From Streptococcus sp. (lineage in GTDB: Bacteria; Bacillota; Bacilli; Lactobacillales; Streptococcaceae), in the NCBI GenBank assembly GCA_030528055.1, contig JAUMZQ010000002.1, positions 124,001-188,000 on the forward strand: DNA of 64,000 nt. Reading direction: 5' to 3'. Below, piece after piece: positions 7,873 through 17,416 of this stretch. The translations under genes and the position numbers were made by a program. The stretch's first letter is position 1, and every line of letters begins with the position of its first letter. Below the pieces are notes generated by a model. The model made no database searches. It was not told where the DNA came from and saw nothing but the letters and a program-made list of their open reading frames with translations.

Positions 7873-8871
7873 TTATAGACTAGCTGCTTGACGTACCCAT
7901 TGAATATGCTCAATAGCTATATCACTAGGAATAGTACAATCTGCACCCAGTATCAAACCTTCTTTTCCAGCTTCTTTGATAAGACGGCTTGTTTCGGCTT
8001 CAATTTCTTGCTGATTTCCCAGATAGAGTAAACTATTTTTCCCATTTTCAAAGCCACCTAAAACCGTACGACCACCAAATAATTGACGCCCTTCCGATAA
8101 ACTAATTCCTTCAGGACCTACTGCCCAGTTAATGGCTTGTGCAGGATAATCCTTAAAAATACTAATATCATTTTTAGCACCTTCATATCCACAAATATGA
8201 AGAATGGACACACGACCAACTTGATTTGCAGTTTCTAAAACATTCAACTCACTAGGGGAAACGTATTGCTTGTAAATTTCTGGCGAAACTCTTGAATCTT
8301 GTATGCTTTGTACACTAAGATAGATGCCATCTATTTCAGCTTCTTTGATAATTCTACGACTTAAACTAGCAATATCTTGACCAATCACATCCAACACTTT
8401 TTTAGTTGTGGAAGCATCTTCAACCAAGAAATCAGCTAGTTCTTTATCTCCCCCACTGACACCACCTACTAGCCACTTAAAATAGGTTGCTGGAGCAAAA
8501 ATATTATAAAAAGCTACAATGTCTTCTGTAAATGTTGTCTTTATTTTTTTAACCAATTCCACTTGCTCACTAATCCAAGGGTGATTTTCACCAATTGGTT
8601 GAATATCTTTGAGGTCCTTTATAGAAACCAAACCCTTGATCTTTTCGTTAGGATAAGCAAAGTAGCCATCACTCATTATCTTGACAAAATCTGGTTTCCA
8701 TTCTTGTAAAAATTTTTGATGCCCAACCACATTCTTTTGAATAATTTCTTGATTTCCGAACCCTTGCATCCATTCCGATTCTTGTGTAAAATGATGCCAA
8801 AAACCAACTGGAACACGTTCCACCTTTTCACCTCTAAAAGCTTGTAGCACTAATTCTCTTTTACTTGTCAT
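7873..8871 (-). CDS. Uroporphyrinogen-decarboxylase-family protein heading the transporter operon
   Basis: A 332-residue protein of the UroD/MtaA/CmuA fold, started at ATG 8871 (MTSKRELVLQAFRGEKVERVPVGFW) behind AGAGGGAG. The opening ERVPVGFWHHF, the internal LSVQSIQDSRVSPEIYKQYVSPSE, HICGYEG and the terminal LGADCTIPSDIAIEHI are family features. The Cys and His positions in HICGYEG and GADC could bind zinc, as in methyl-transfer members. No haem-synthesis genes are nearby and streptococci do not generally make haem. A role in thiol or methyl-group chemistry linked to the imported compound is therefore more likely than haem synthesis; the reaction is unknown. Confidence 0.85.
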   Translation of the reverse strand: MTSKRELVLQAFRGEKVERVPVGFWHHFTQESEWMQGFGNQEIIQKNVVGHQKFLQEWKPDFVKIMSDGYFAYPNEKIKGLVSIKDLKDIQPIGENHPWISEQVELVKKIKTTFTEDIVAFYNIFAPATYFKWLVGGVSGGDKELADFLVEDASTTKKVLDVIGQDIASLSRRIIKEAEIDGIYLSVQSIQDSRVSPEIYKQYVSPSELNVLETANQVGRVSILHICGYEGAKNDISIFKDYPAQAINWAVGPEGISLSEGRQLFGGRTVLGGFENGKNSLLYLGNQQEIEAETSRLIKEAGKEGLILGADCTIPSDIAIEHIQWVRQAASL

Positions 8872-8979
8872 CTGCTCACAACTCCCTCTTTTTAAAATTG
8901 TTACTATCATAACACCGAATATTACTATTTTCTAATATATTTTTTTTATCATACTATTTAATTTTTTTTATACCCTCAG

Positions 8980-9030
8980 TTTGTCAAATTAAGTTGAACA
9001 ATTTACGGTAGTTCAGAAAAACTTGACAAA
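8980..9030. promoter_or_regulatory. Long symmetrical dyad in the divergent region before the transporter operon
   Basis: TTTGTCAA (8980-8987), 7 bases, TGAAC (8995-8999), 11 bases, GTTCA (9011-9015), 7 bases, TTGACAAA (9023-9030) form a perfectly symmetrical two-part palindrome. It lies between the UroD/ABC operon on the minus strand and the VOC gene on the plus strand. The outer arms include TTGACA in both directions, so they may double as -35 elements. The rest of the 8872-9192 gap shows only AT-rich DNA and a TATAAT at 9125-9130. Confidence 0.4.
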
Positions 9031-9192
9031 ATATTTGATAACTAAAAAATTTCCTTGGTATTTTCTTTCTTCTGTAGACTTTATTTATAAATTTTAGTAA
9101 AATAAAATAGGTAGCTTTGAATGATATAATGGAATGTTACGACTACGATACAGATATTGTGGAAGAAAATCGAACAATACAAGGGAGAGAAT

Positions 9193-9603
9193 ATGAGACT
9201 TGATGGATATGGTTTATTTGTAAAAGATATGGCAAGAATGATTCGTTTCTATAGAGACATTTTAGGATTCGAAATAAAAGAAAACGAAGATACAAAGCAT
9301 GTTTATCTCGTAAAAGATGGAACACTATTTTTACTGTACAGTCGAGATGATTTCGAGAAAATGACCAGCAAAAAATATCAGTACTTAAAAGGAGTAAATG
9401 CTCATTCGGAAATTGCTCTTTACGTCGATACTTATGAGGAAGTTGATGAACAATACAATAATGCAATCTCTCACGGTGTTACTTCTTTATTAGAACCAAC
9501 AACAGAGCCATGGGGACAAAGAACATGTTTTATTTCTGATCCAGAAGGTAATGTAATAGAAATAGGTTCATGGAACAAACCCTACGAAGAGAAAGACAAA
9601 TAG
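9193..9603 (+). CDS. VOC-superfamily (glyoxalase/bleomycin-resistance fold) protein
   Basis: A 136-residue protein started at ATG 9193 with AAGGGAG five bases upstream. The sequence MARMIRFYRDILGFEIKE at the start and WGQRTCFISDPEGNVIEIGSW at the end are the paired beta-alpha-beta modules of the vicinal oxygen chelate fold. Likely metal-ligand positions are H82-type and E in GNVIEI. Members include glyoxalases, dioxygenases and drug-binding proteins; the specific reaction cannot be told. A TATAAT with TG extension at 9122-9130 gives a promoter. A short plus-strand unit with the next gene is likely. Confidence 0.82.
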   Translation: MRLDGYGLFVKDMARMIRFYRDILGFEIKENEDTKHVYLVKDGTLFLLYSRDDFEKMTSKKYQYLKGVNAHSEIALYVDTYEEVDEQYNNAISHGVTSLLEPTTEPWGQRTCFISDPEGNVIEIGSWNKPYEEKDK

Positions 9604-9627
9604 CGTATATAGGAGCGATATGATATT

Positions 9628-9987
9628 ATGAAATATAACTGGATTGACGAATATCTGTTAGCTAAAAAAGCCGTAACTAAAGATTTCAAGGAAGAATGGA
9701 ATTGGATTCGTTACAAGATTGACGGAAAGCTATTTGCCGCCATCTGCTTGAATGATGAAGGCATAGCGAAACTAATTACTTTAAAACTTGAACCAGCAGA
9801 GGGAGATTTACTTCGCCATCAATATTCATATAGTATCCCTGGATACTATATGAATAAAGTTCATTGGAATTCTGTGAAAGCGGATGTTGCAGTGCCTGAT
9901 GAACTATTAAAAGATATGTTAGATCAATCATACATGTTGATATTTAGAAGTTTGACTAAGAAACGTCAGAAAGAATTACTGGAATAA
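9628..9987 (+). CDS. MmcQ/YjbR (DUF419) family protein
   Basis: A 119-residue protein 24 bases downstream of the VOC gene, starting at ATG 9628 behind GGAGCG. The pattern of an early tryptophan helix, a central DGKLFAAICLNDEGIAKLITLKLEP strand pair, then YYMNKVHWNSV and a C-terminal LLKDMLDQSYMLIFRSLTKKRQKEL helix is that of the MmcQ/YjbR family, which has a double-wing DNA-binding-like fold. The function of the family is poorly known. No promoter is visible between it and the VOC gene. Confidence 0.78.
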   Translation: MKYNWIDEYLLAKKAVTKDFKEEWNWIRYKIDGKLFAAICLNDEGIAKLITLKLEPAEGDLLRHQYSYSIPGYYMNKVHWNSVKADVAVPDELLKDMLDQSYMLIFRSLTKKRQKELLE

Positions 9988-10148
9988 GATAAACGATTTT
10001 CAGTTTTGTGTCGGCATGAATAATTAAAAATAGCAAACAACCATATCATAGCCTTAACATCAAATTTGATTACTGCTCTATGTAAAATAAATTTAATTAC
10101 AATAAATTTATTTTCTATATATTGATAGGGTAGACTATCAAATATTAT

Positions 10149-10189
10149 TTGAAATCATTTTCTATTTATGTTAATATACTTAACATAAA
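10149..10189 (+). promoter_or_regulatory. marR promoter covered by a perfect palindromic operator
   Basis: TTGAAA (10149-10154), 17 bases, TAATAT (10172-10177) form the promoter. A perfect 10-bp inverted repeat, TTTATGTTAA (10165-10174) and TTAACATAAA (10180-10189), straddles the -10. A related site, GTTAA-N5-TTAAC, recurs at 10681-10695 before the next gene. This is the arrangement expected for MarR autorepression with shared control of the neighbour. Confidence 0.65.
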
Positions 10190-10199
10190 AGAGGTGCCT

Positions 10200-10664
10200 A
10201 TGAATAAGGAAGAATTGATAAAATTTAACAACCATTTTCAAAATTTTTTAGATGCTTATAAAAAATTAGAAAAAGAACAACACATTATGGAAATCGATAA
10301 AACAATTAATATGGCTGAAGTTCATACGATTGTAGCTATCGCTAAAAATCAACCCATTAATTTTATAAAACTAGCTAATCTGAGAAATACTTCTAGAAGT
10401 GCTGCTACACAAATGATAAAGCGCCTAGAGAAAAAGAACTTAGTTTATCGTTTCTTTAGCGAAGACAATTCGAAAGTACAATACTTAAAGTTAACAGACA
10501 TTGGAAAAAAGATTTATCAAGAACATGAAAAACAACAGAGGTTTTTAGAGATAAAATTAATTGATATTTTAGAAAACTACTCTGATAGGGATATCAAAAA
10601 TATTATTAAAATGATGTCAGATATCAAAGAATTATGGGAAACATTACCTTGGTCAACAAGGTAA
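10200..10664 (+). CDS. MarR-family transcriptional regulator
   Basis: A 154-residue winged helix-turn-helix protein. I start at ATG 10200 (MNKEELIKFNNHF), three bases after GAGGTG, rather than the upstream TTG frame that would run through the -10 box. Residues about 70-120 hold the recognition helix and wing (LANLRNTSRSAATQMIKRLEKKNLVYRFFSEDNSKVQYLKLTDIGK), and flanking helices form the dimer interface. MarR proteins typically release DNA on binding phenolic or lipophilic ligands. Its operator and a related one before the hydrolase gene at 10715 imply the two genes form one inducible unit. Confidence 0.9.
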   Translation: MNKEELIKFNNHFQNFLDAYKKLEKEQHIMEIDKTINMAEVHTIVAIAKNQPINFIKLANLRNTSRSAATQMIKRLEKKNLVYRFFSEDNSKVQYLKLTDIGKKIYQEHEKQQRFLEIKLIDILENYSDRDIKNIIKMMSDIKELWETLPWSTR

Positions 10665-10675
10665 TAATTTTTAAA

Positions 10676-10700
10676 CAATTGTTAAGTTAATTAACATAAA
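10676..10700 (+). promoter_or_regulatory. Second MarR-type operator before the hydrolase gene
   Basis: GTTAAGTTAATTAACATAA at 10681-10699 repeats the core of the palindrome upstream of marR (GTTAA-N5-TTAAC, identical right arm, weaker left flank). It ends just before the AAAGGA ribosome binding site at 10702-10707. Confidence 0.5.
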
Positions 10701-10714
10701 TAAAGGATGTGTTT

Positions 10715-11992
10715 ATGAAAAATACTATAACTATAAAAGTTCTAACAAAGGAAACGTTAGCTGATAGCCCTTTTCAAATCAAAATAGGTAATCTACCTAA
10801 AAATAAAAAAATAAAAATTAGATTAATTTTAGAAAATTACTATTGTATAAATGCTCCTATGAATTTAGACTCTAACATATTCTGGGAATCTGAAGCTCTA
10901 TTTAAATCCGATTATAATGGACAAATAGATTTAGCAAAAACTCCTGCTCTATCAGGTGCATATCAAGGGGTTGAAAGAATGGGACTATTTTTCAATGCCA
11001 AACCAAGCTCTTTAAAAAAGGAGAAATTACCAACAAATATAAAAGATATTCCATATTATAAAAATTTTAATATAAAAATAGAAGTTTATGATGAAAACGA
11101 AGAATTATTGGGAAACAAACTTTTTAAACGATATTTTCAATCACAAAATATCAAATCAAAGACGCTGTTTTTCAAACATTCACAATCAAGATTTTTCTAC
11201 CATGATGACAATAAAAAAAGAGCAACTATAATGGTTATAAGCGGAAGTGAAGGAAGAATAGAAAAAGCACAAAATATCGCACAATTGTTGGCTAGTAGAG
11301 GATTTAATTCTTTAGCAATAGCTTATTTTTCTTTAGATGGTTTACCAAAAAATTTAGAAAAAATTCCTATTGAAGCTATCGAAGAGGGAATTGAATATTT
11401 AGAATCTTCTTTGTTTGTTGATATTGACAACATTGGTATTTATGGGAGATCAAAAGGAGCAGAGTTAGCTTTATTAGCTACGTCTAAATTAAATGGTATA
11501 AAATGTTTGGTTTTAAATTCTCCGTCCTATATAGCTTTAGAAGGCATACGTAGATGGAAAAATTCTCATTCTTCTTCTTGGTCTTTTCGAGGAAAAGAAT
11601 TGCCTTATCAAAAATTCCGCTTAATAGATTTCTTTAAACGAATATGTTCTAAAAATACAATATTAAAACATATCAATCCTCAAAGTATCATAAACATAAA
11701 ACATTGCGATATAGCCCTTTTGATGATAGCCTCTAAAACCGATGAAGTCTGGCAGGCAGAATTTTCAACCCATAAGATACAAGAAGCCTGTTCTAAAAAT
11801 ACCACTTGTAAAGTAAATTTGTATGAAGAAACTGGACACATGCTCACCATTGGATATCAACCCAATAATAGATATTCAAAGAAAAATAGTTCTGCATTAC
11901 TTGAAGAAAGTGTTCATAGTTGGGAAGAGTCAATTAATTTTTTCAAAAAGCATCTAAAGTCAGAATTTGCAGATAAACAAAAAAACCAATGA
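10715..11992 (+). CDS. BAAT/acyl-CoA-thioesterase-family alpha/beta hydrolase
   Basis: A 425-residue two-domain protein started at ATG 10715, with AAAGGA seven bases upstream; an in-frame GTG lies six bases earlier. The N-terminal 150 residues resemble the immunoglobulin-like Bile_Hydr_Trans domain (VLTKETLADSPFQIKIGNL). Residues 150-410 are an alpha/beta-hydrolase core with ATIMVISGSEG and the nucleophile elbow GIYGRSKGAEL. A late Asp (SKTDEVW) and His (YEETGHML) complete a Ser-Asp-His triad. Mammalian BAAT uses Cys; serine here points to a thioesterase or esterase. The stop codon is embedded in a terminator stem shared with the mannitol operon. Low GC suggests accessory origin. Confidence 0.8.
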   Translation: MKNTITIKVLTKETLADSPFQIKIGNLPKNKKIKIRLILENYYCINAPMNLDSNIFWESEALFKSDYNGQIDLAKTPALSGAYQGVERMGLFFNAKPSSLKKEKLPTNIKDIPYYKNFNIKIEVYDENEELLGNKLFKRYFQSQNIKSKTLFFKHSQSRFFYHDDNKKRATIMVISGSEGRIEKAQNIAQLLASRGFNSLAIAYFSLDGLPKNLEKIPIEAIEEGIEYLESSLFVDIDNIGIYGRSKGAELALLATSKLNGIKCLVLNSPSYIALEGIRRWKNSHSSSWSFRGKELPYQKFRLIDFFKRICSKNTILKHINPQSIINIKHCDIALLMIASKTDEVWQAEFSTHKIQEACSKNTTCKVNLYEETGHMLTIGYQPNNRYSKKNSSALLEESVHSWEESINFFKKHLKSEFADKQKNQ

Positions 11993-12012
11993 ATATCGGA
12001 TTTTCATTGGTT
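11984..12012 (-). terminator. Terminator of the mannitol operon
   Basis: 9-bp arms AACCAATGA (11984-11992) and TCATTGGTT (12004-12012) are followed on the minus strand by TTTTTTTG. The hydrolase gene's TGA stop lies in the left arm, so the two converging units share the hairpin; on the plus strand no T run follows. Confidence 0.8.
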
Positions 12013-12021
12013 TCATACAAA

Positions 12022-13173
12022 CTAAGATAAATTAGTTTTTACACTTTCAACAATTTGTTGTAACAAGTCTTTATCTTTTAATTCTGTGACTTGAGCTACA
12101 ACTTCTTCAACAGATTTGGTATCAAACAATTCTTTCAGCTTTACACTTTCATCATCTTTTTCATCACGATAAGTAAAAACATAACCAACCGTTTCTAAAA
12201 GATGTTCGTAGGATAGACCGCGATCCTTTAATTCTCGAATAGGGCGAATAAATCGTTCGTTGTAACCGAGTTTACGAATAGGTGTACGGGCTACACGACT
12301 AACGTCATCAACAATAAAGGGATTTTCAAAACGAGATAAAATCACTTCATGATAGTCTTCCAATTCTTTCTCATCAAAATTCCATTTTGAAATAAGAAGA
12401 GAACGAATCTCAGAAAGTACCGATTTCAGTTTTGTCTTGACTTGTGGATTTTGTAGGGCTTCAAGAATTGTTTTGGCACCGATATGTGCTCCAATATAAG
12501 CTGAAGTAGCATGTCCAGAATTAACAGAGAAAAGTTTGCGTTCAATAAAAGGTTCTAAATCTTTTTCATAATGAACCTTATTCAACTGAAGCTCCTTATT
12601 TTTCAAACGACTTGTTTCAACAACCCATTCACAAAACGGTTCTACGACCACAAAAAGTGGATCTTCATGTGATTGAGCGGGAACAATACGATCAACAGCT
12701 GCATTTGGAAAACCGATATACTCTTTTGTAAACTCTAAACCTTCTGGGCTTAAATATTTTTGAACTTCTTGATATAAAAATTGAGAACCACCAATCATAT
12801 TTTCGCAAGCTAAAATATCTAAAGGTTGCTGATTTCCACTACTACGTCTAGCTTCAATCCCTTTTGCTATCAACTCTGCAATAAAAGGTAAGATATTCGG
12901 GCCAATAGCCGTTGTTAGCAAATCAGCCTGCTCAATTGCAGCCACTACTTGTTCTGGATTTTCCCTGCTATTAATACCTGTTACATGAGATATTGTCAGA
13001 TGAGGTTGCCCTTCTTGGGCAATTTCTATCTCATATTGTCCTCGCTTGTTTAACTCATCAATGATTTTCTCATTGACATCAACAAAATGAATTTGGAAAT
13101 CATTTTCATATAAGATTTCTCCAATAAAACCTCGACCAATGTTACCTGCACCAAAGTGTACCGCTTGTTTCAT
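12022..13173 (-). CDS. mtlD: Mannitol-1-phosphate 5-dehydrogenase
   Basis: A 383-residue enzyme that oxidises mannitol 1-phosphate to fructose 6-phosphate with NAD. The start is ATG 13173 ([19 protein letters not shown]) behind GGAGGG. The N-terminal Rossmann motif GAGNIGRGF binds NAD. The central [20 protein letters not shown] block carries the polyol dehydrogenase lysine and asparagine/histidine residues. It is the last gene of the operon mtlA-mtlR-mtlF-mtlD and feeds the product of the mannitol PTS into glycolysis. Length and motifs fit the family throughout. Confidence 0.97.
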   Translation of the reverse strand: MKQAVHFGAGNIGRGFIGEILYENDFQIHFVDVNEKIIDELNKRGQYEIEIAQEGQPHLTISHVTGINSRENPEQVVAAIEQADLLTTAIGPNILPFIAELIAKGIEARRSSGNQQPLDILACENMIGGSQFLYQEVQKYLSPEGLEFTKEYIGFPNAAVDRIVPAQSHEDPLFVVVEPFCEWVVETSRLKNKELQLNKVHYEKDLEPFIERKLFSVNSGHATSAYIGAHIGAKTILEALQNPQVKTKLKSVLSEIRSLLISKWNFDEKELEDYHEVILSRFENPFIVDDVSRVARTPIRKLGYNERFIRPIRELKDRGLSYEHLLETVGYVFTYRDEKDDESVKLKELFDTKSVEEVVAQVTELKDKDLLQQIVESVKTNLS

Positions 13174-13200
13174 GTCTTGCCCTCCATACAATAGTATCTT

Positions 13201-13638
13201 TTATTCTACATTGTCCAATAAGCTAATAATTGTTTCTTCTGATTGTGCATCTGCCAATTTAATCACATTATCTACATCCGCACAAAAGATTGAAATTTTT
13301 TGAATCATCTCCAAATGTTCATCCCCGATTCCTGCAATTCCAAACAATACCGTAGCAACTTGGGGTTGTTCTTCTGTACCAAAATTCACTCCTTCTGGAA
13401 CTTGTACCACAACAATACCTGATTTTAAAACTTCTTTTTTAGCAGCATCTGTTCCATGAGGAATAGCGATAAAGTTTCCCATGTAAACAGATACATCCTT
13501 ATTGCGTTCTACCATAGCTTCTATATAGGCTTCATTAACAAACCCTGCATCACAAAGGATTTTCCCACAAAAACGAATGGCTTCTTCTTTGGAAGAAAAT
13601 TGCTCATTTAGTTTAATTAAGTTTTTTTCTAGCTTCAT
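13201..13638 (-). CDS. mtlF: Mannitol PTS EIIA component
   Basis: A 145-residue cytoplasmic phosphocarrier. The internal ATG 13638 ([14 protein letters not shown]) is the start: GGAGAAC precedes it and the first base follows one base after the mtlR stop, so translation is probably coupled. The phosphorylated histidine is in [16 protein letters not shown]. It passes phosphate from HPr to the EIIB domain of MtlA, and also serves to signal to MtlR. It overlaps no other coding frame and sits 28 bases before mtlD. Confidence 0.95.
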   Translation of the reverse strand: MKLEKNLIKLNEQFSSKEEAIRFCGKILCDAGFVNEAYIEAMVERNKDVSVYMGNFIAIPHGTDAAKKEVLKSGIVVVQVPEGVNFGTEEQPQVATVLFGIAGIGDEHLEMIQKISIFCADVDNVIKLADAQSEETIISLLDNVE

Positions 13639-13639
13639 T

Positions 13640-15592
13640 TTAGTTCTCCAATTTCTTGATTTTTTCATTAAAAATAGTATTCAATAATTGATAAATGATA
13701 CTTTCAGTTCCTGTCTTATAAATTTCTGTATAAAGGTGATTTTCAATGATGGACTGGCTAATTGCCACCATCAAATCTCTCATTTCTTCTGTTGCATCTT
13801 TTGAAGTTAACATCAACAAGCAACGACTAACCAATTCCTTTTCATGTTTCATTGACACAGCTTGAATAGGAGATTCCAGCTCAAAAATAGTAAAACTACT
13901 CTGTTGAATTTGACTAGATTGAGTGTGAAGTAAGACAAGTCCTGTATTTGGAATCGCCATAGGGCTCATAGAAAAACGGAAAAGCAATTTTTCTACTAAG
14001 TATGCTTTGTCCTGAATATTTTCCTGTCTGGCTATTACTTTTTGAACCATATTTGTAAAATCACTCGGTTTATCCAAGGAATACAAAGAAAATTGTTTCA
14101 ATAAATGGCTACTTGCTAAAAGATATTTTTGTAAATCATAACCTTGATCTGTAACCAACTCATTTCTGACCACAATGGTTCGATTTTCTTGTACTTTTTG
14201 TAGTTTTTCCTGTAAATCTAGTAATTCTTTTACACTTGGAAAGCTAGAAATAACATCTATTTGTTGGTTAGCCAGCGGTTTTGTTGTCAAAAGATAGTCG
14301 TATTGTTCTGTTTCAATGCCTAAATAGTCAGCTGGTGATTGAATATCAATCCATTCTACGAAAGGAGCTACACTTTTAATTTTTGTTATGAGCAACTCTC
14401 TGGTTAAACGTCGTTCATCTGTTATCAACAACATTCGAACAGGGTAAATATCTGGACTGCGTCTCAGACTGGCAATAAAATGCAAGGTAATCATCCCATA
14501 TTCATAGTTGTTCTGAAGGTATTTAGGGAAAATATCCTGAACCAATAAACTGACAACTCGATGCAGAAATTCATTTTTTTCAACCAAGAGTTGAACCATC
14601 TTTGGTAAGGCATTATCTGGAAATAAAACTGGTATCCCAAGATTTAAACGAATATGGTGAAACAAAAATTTAAACAGAACCTTATCCTTAAAGAAATCAA
14701 TTTTAGTATAAAGCGAGACAGTATCAATCAAATTTGAAATATTGTAGAAAAATTCACCGTCAAATTTTTCAGTAAAAAGAGGATTTTCTTGGCGCCTAAT
14801 GATCAATTCATCCAACATACTCGCATAGAAAATAATCTCTTGAATACTGTATAAAGTCTTCGTCCTTTTAGCAAATTCTTGAAAAATTCCTTGTGAGATT
14901 TCAAGAGCCTGTTTGCTAACATTTGAACGAGAAGGTAAATTTGTTTCATTCCCTGCCAAAGAAAGTAAAACAATGAAAAACATCTTCATTTTGGCATCAA
15001 TATCTTGATCTGCTATTGATGTTTCTTCAAAAACTTTTTTGGCAATCTCAGTTTTTTCTGTTTCTAAGATAGTAAATGGCTGGTAAATACAATGTGTAAA
15101 ATCAGATACAGCTATTCCATTTGTTAACAGAAGTGCTAATAATCGTCTTCGGTTATCCACACTTCCTAGCAATTTATACCCTTTTTGTCTATCTAGAGTC
15201 AAATCAAAATCCAACAAACGTTTCTCAATTTGAGCAATATCTTGGATAATGGTTACATTACTAACCTTCAAATCATCTTGTAGACTTTCATTGGTAACAG
15301 ATTCTTGGCTCGTCAATAAACGATAGACAATATTTATCAATCTTTCTTCTTGAGTAAATTCATCCAGTACCGCTATTTCTGAGATATTTTCTAAGTTTCC
15401 TGATAAGTAATATTTTTTCCCATCTTTTAGAATACTGATTTCTTGACTAGATAAACTATTGGTTAAGTCCGATAAGGTTCGATAAACTGTTCTAGATGAA
15501 ACTTGTAAAAAGTCTGACATCTCCTTTAAGGAAAGCTTTCCTACATCTAGGAAAGCTTTTAATAATTGCTCTTCTCTTTTGGTTAATAGCAT
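13640..15592 (-). CDS. mtlR: Mannitol operon activator with PRD, EIIB-like and EIIA-like domains
   Basis: A 650-residue regulator. The N-terminus has two helix-turn-helix segments ([39 protein letters not shown], and [17 protein letters not shown]). Two PTS regulation domains with histidines (around 200-400), an EIIB-like domain near 410-500, and a C-terminal EIIA-like domain with LVLLHTQSS follow. Phosphorylation by HPr and the mannitol EII proteins sets its activity, so it activates the mtlA promoter when mannitol is transported and glucose is absent. Its position between mtlA and mtlF is usual for streptococci. Confidence 0.95.
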   Translation of the reverse strand: MLLTKREEQLLKAFLDVGKLSLKEMSDFLQVSSRTVYRTLSDLTNSLSSQEISILKDGKKYYLSGNLENISEIAVLDEFTQEERLINIVYRLLTSQESVTNESLQDDLKVSNVTIIQDIAQIEKRLLDFDLTLDRQKGYKLLGSVDNRRRLLALLLTNGIAVSDFTHCIYQPFTILETEKTEIAKKVFEETSIADQDIDAKMKMFFIVLLSLAGNETNLPSRSNVSKQALEISQGIFQEFAKRTKTLYSIQEIIFYASMLDELIIRRQENPLFTEKFDGEFFYNISNLIDTVSLYTKIDFFKDKVLFKFLFHHIRLNLGIPVLFPDNALPKMVQLLVEKNEFLHRVVSLLVQDIFPKYLQNNYEYGMITLHFIASLRRSPDIYPVRMLLITDERRLTRELLITKIKSVAPFVEWIDIQSPADYLGIETEQYDYLLTTKPLANQQIDVISSFPSVKELLDLQEKLQKVQENRTIVVRNELVTDQGYDLQKYLLASSHLLKQFSLYSLDKPSDFTNMVQKVIARQENIQDKAYLVEKLLFRFSMSPMAIPNTGLVLLHTQSSQIQQSSFTIFELESPIQAVSMKHEKELVSRCLLMLTSKDATEEMRDLMVAISQSIIENHLYTEIYKTGTESIIYQLLNTIFNEKIKKLEN

Positions 15593-15620
15593 GTGATTCT
15601 AGCACATCCTCCATCATCCT

Positions 15621-17387
15621 TTATTTATGCATTCTAGCGACCATCCGATCATATTCAGGTGTTGTCACTAAACTATCTACAATTAAAAATTGAGCATTTG
15701 GGGCAACTTGTTGAACTTCTGCTTGTAGGGCAATCGGTGCAACAATCATAATATTTTTTGCATTTTGTTTGTCCAATTCTTTGATTGAAGCTGTTGACAC
15801 CGGAATGCGAATATCATGATTTTTCAAAATTGCTCGAATCGTTTCACATCCCATGGTAGCAGAACCTTGTGCTTGACCATATGCCACTACAATCGCATCG
15901 ATGTAATTCAAATCAATTTCTTGAACTGTTTCAACTGTTTCAGAAACTGTTGTATCAGAAACAGGATTAACCGCTCCAGCCAGTGAAGATACAATTTCAT
16001 CATAACGTGGTGAAGCAAGGAAATTATCTACAGATACATGGATAGCACTTGGCGTTTTTCCTTTTGCTCTTGGTGTTAATTCTTCCTGCGTAACAATCAG
16101 CGTTTTTGGTGTATCAACTAAGTTAGAAATCGCTTGATTAGAAACTGGAATATCTAAACCTGCTTTTTTCACTTTATTTCGTAAAATACTAGCTCCCATT
16201 GCAGAACTTCCCATCCCTGCATCACAAGCAAAAATGATTTGTGCAACAGAATCAGTTGAAATATTTGTATCAGAAACAGGTGAAAGTGTTTGACCTTTAG
16301 AAGTAGCTTTAGCTTCTTTAGTTGCCATTACTGATTTTTCAAATGAATCATCCTCACTAGATTTATCAGATTTCAAAATGATTGACGCAACCAAGAAGGA
16401 AACAGCAGCCGCAACTAAAACTCCAAGAAGAACATTTACATGTGGCCAAACTCCCTTAGGTGCAGCAGCCATTACGGCGATGATAGATCCAGGTGAAGCT
16501 GGTGATTTCAATCCCGCATCAAGTGCTTGAAAGGTGAATGTTCCAGATACTCCACCTGCAATAACAGCGAAGAACAAAGCTGGTTTCATCATAACATAAG
16601 GGAAATAGATTTCATGAATTCCACCAAAGAAATGAATGACCATTGCTCCCCATGAAGAAGATTTTGCAGCTCCCTTACCGAATAAAGCAAAAGCTAGCAA
16701 GGTACCAAGCCCAGGTCCAGGATTTGCCTCTAACAAGAAGAGGACAGATTTACCAACTTTAGCTACTTGTTCAGCGCCTAGAGGAGTGAAAATTCCGTGA
16801 TTTAAAGCATTATTCAAGAAAAGAATTTTAGCTGGTTCAATAATGACATTAGCAATTGGTAATAAACGAGCATTGACAATTGCTTCTACTCCATTCCCAA
16901 CTGCTGTTGTTAAAACAGAAACAACTGGACCAATTGCATAAAAAGCTAGTAGAAGTAGGGCAAAACCAATCAAGCCTGCCGAAAAGTTGTTAACCAACAT
17001 TTCAAAACCAGGGCGGATTTTTGATTGGAAAATTTGATCAAATTTCTTGATAGACCAACCACCAAGCGGTCCCATTATCATGGCACCAATAAACATTGGT
17101 ACGCTAGAACCTGTAATTGCTCCAACTGTTGCAATAGCACCAACTACCGCTCCTCTTTGACCATGAACCACATAACCACCAGTATAGCCTATCAGTGTTG
17201 GTAATAAATAAGTTAACATAGGAGATACAATTGCTGCTAATTGTTTATTAGGCAAATAACCATCTGCTATAAACAGAGCTGTCAAAGCTCCCCAAGCTAT
17301 AAATGCCCCGATATTGGGCATGACCATATTTGAAAGAGATGTTCCAAGTTTTTGAACTTTTACTTTTAATGATGATTTCGCTTCCAT
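15621..17387 (-). CDS. mtlA: Mannitol PTS EIICB permease with a second, degenerate EIIB domain
   Basis: A 588-residue membrane transporter. Residues about 10-340 form the EIIC channel (VMPNIGAFIAWGALTALFI; NHGIFTPLGAEQ; GGIHEIYFPYVMM). A linker leads to EIIB with the phosphocysteine in IIFACDAGMGSSAMGA. A second EIIB-like repeat follows near residue 495, reading VVAYGQAQGSATMG, where tyrosine stands in place of the cysteine. The start ATG 17387 has AAAGGAGG nine bases upstream. It imports mannitol as mannitol 1-phosphate. The promoter upstream carries a cre site and a weak -35, fitting MtlR activation with CcpA repression. Confidence 0.96.
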   Translation of the reverse strand: MEAKSSLKVKVQKLGTSLSNMVMPNIGAFIAWGALTALFIADGYLPNKQLAAIVSPMLTYLLPTLIGYTGGYVVHGQRGAVVGAIATVGAITGSSVPMFIGAMIMGPLGGWSIKKFDQIFQSKIRPGFEMLVNNFSAGLIGFALLLLAFYAIGPVVSVLTTAVGNGVEAIVNARLLPIANVIIEPAKILFLNNALNHGIFTPLGAEQVAKVGKSVLFLLEANPGPGLGTLLAFALFGKGAAKSSSWGAMVIHFFGGIHEIYFPYVMMKPALFFAVIAGGVSGTFTFQALDAGLKSPASPGSIIAVMAAAPKGVWPHVNVLLGVLVAAAVSFLVASIILKSDKSSEDDSFEKSVMATKEAKATSKGQTLSPVSDTNISTDSVAQIIFACDAGMGSSAMGASILRNKVKKAGLDIPVSNQAISNLVDTPKTLIVTQEELTPRAKGKTPSAIHVSVDNFLASPRYDEIVSSLAGAVNPVSDTTVSETVETVQEIDLNYIDAIVVAYGQAQGSATMGCETIRAILKNHDIRIPVSTASIKELDKQNAKNIMIVAPIALQAEVQQVAPNAQFLIVDSLVTTPEYDRMVARMHK

Positions 17388-17416
17388 TAAAATAAGCCTC
17401 CTTTATTGATAATACC

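Noticed and set aside
9143..9466. 107-codon minus-strand frame opposite the VOC gene
   Set aside because: Antisense shadow of a well-supported VOC protein gene with its own SD.
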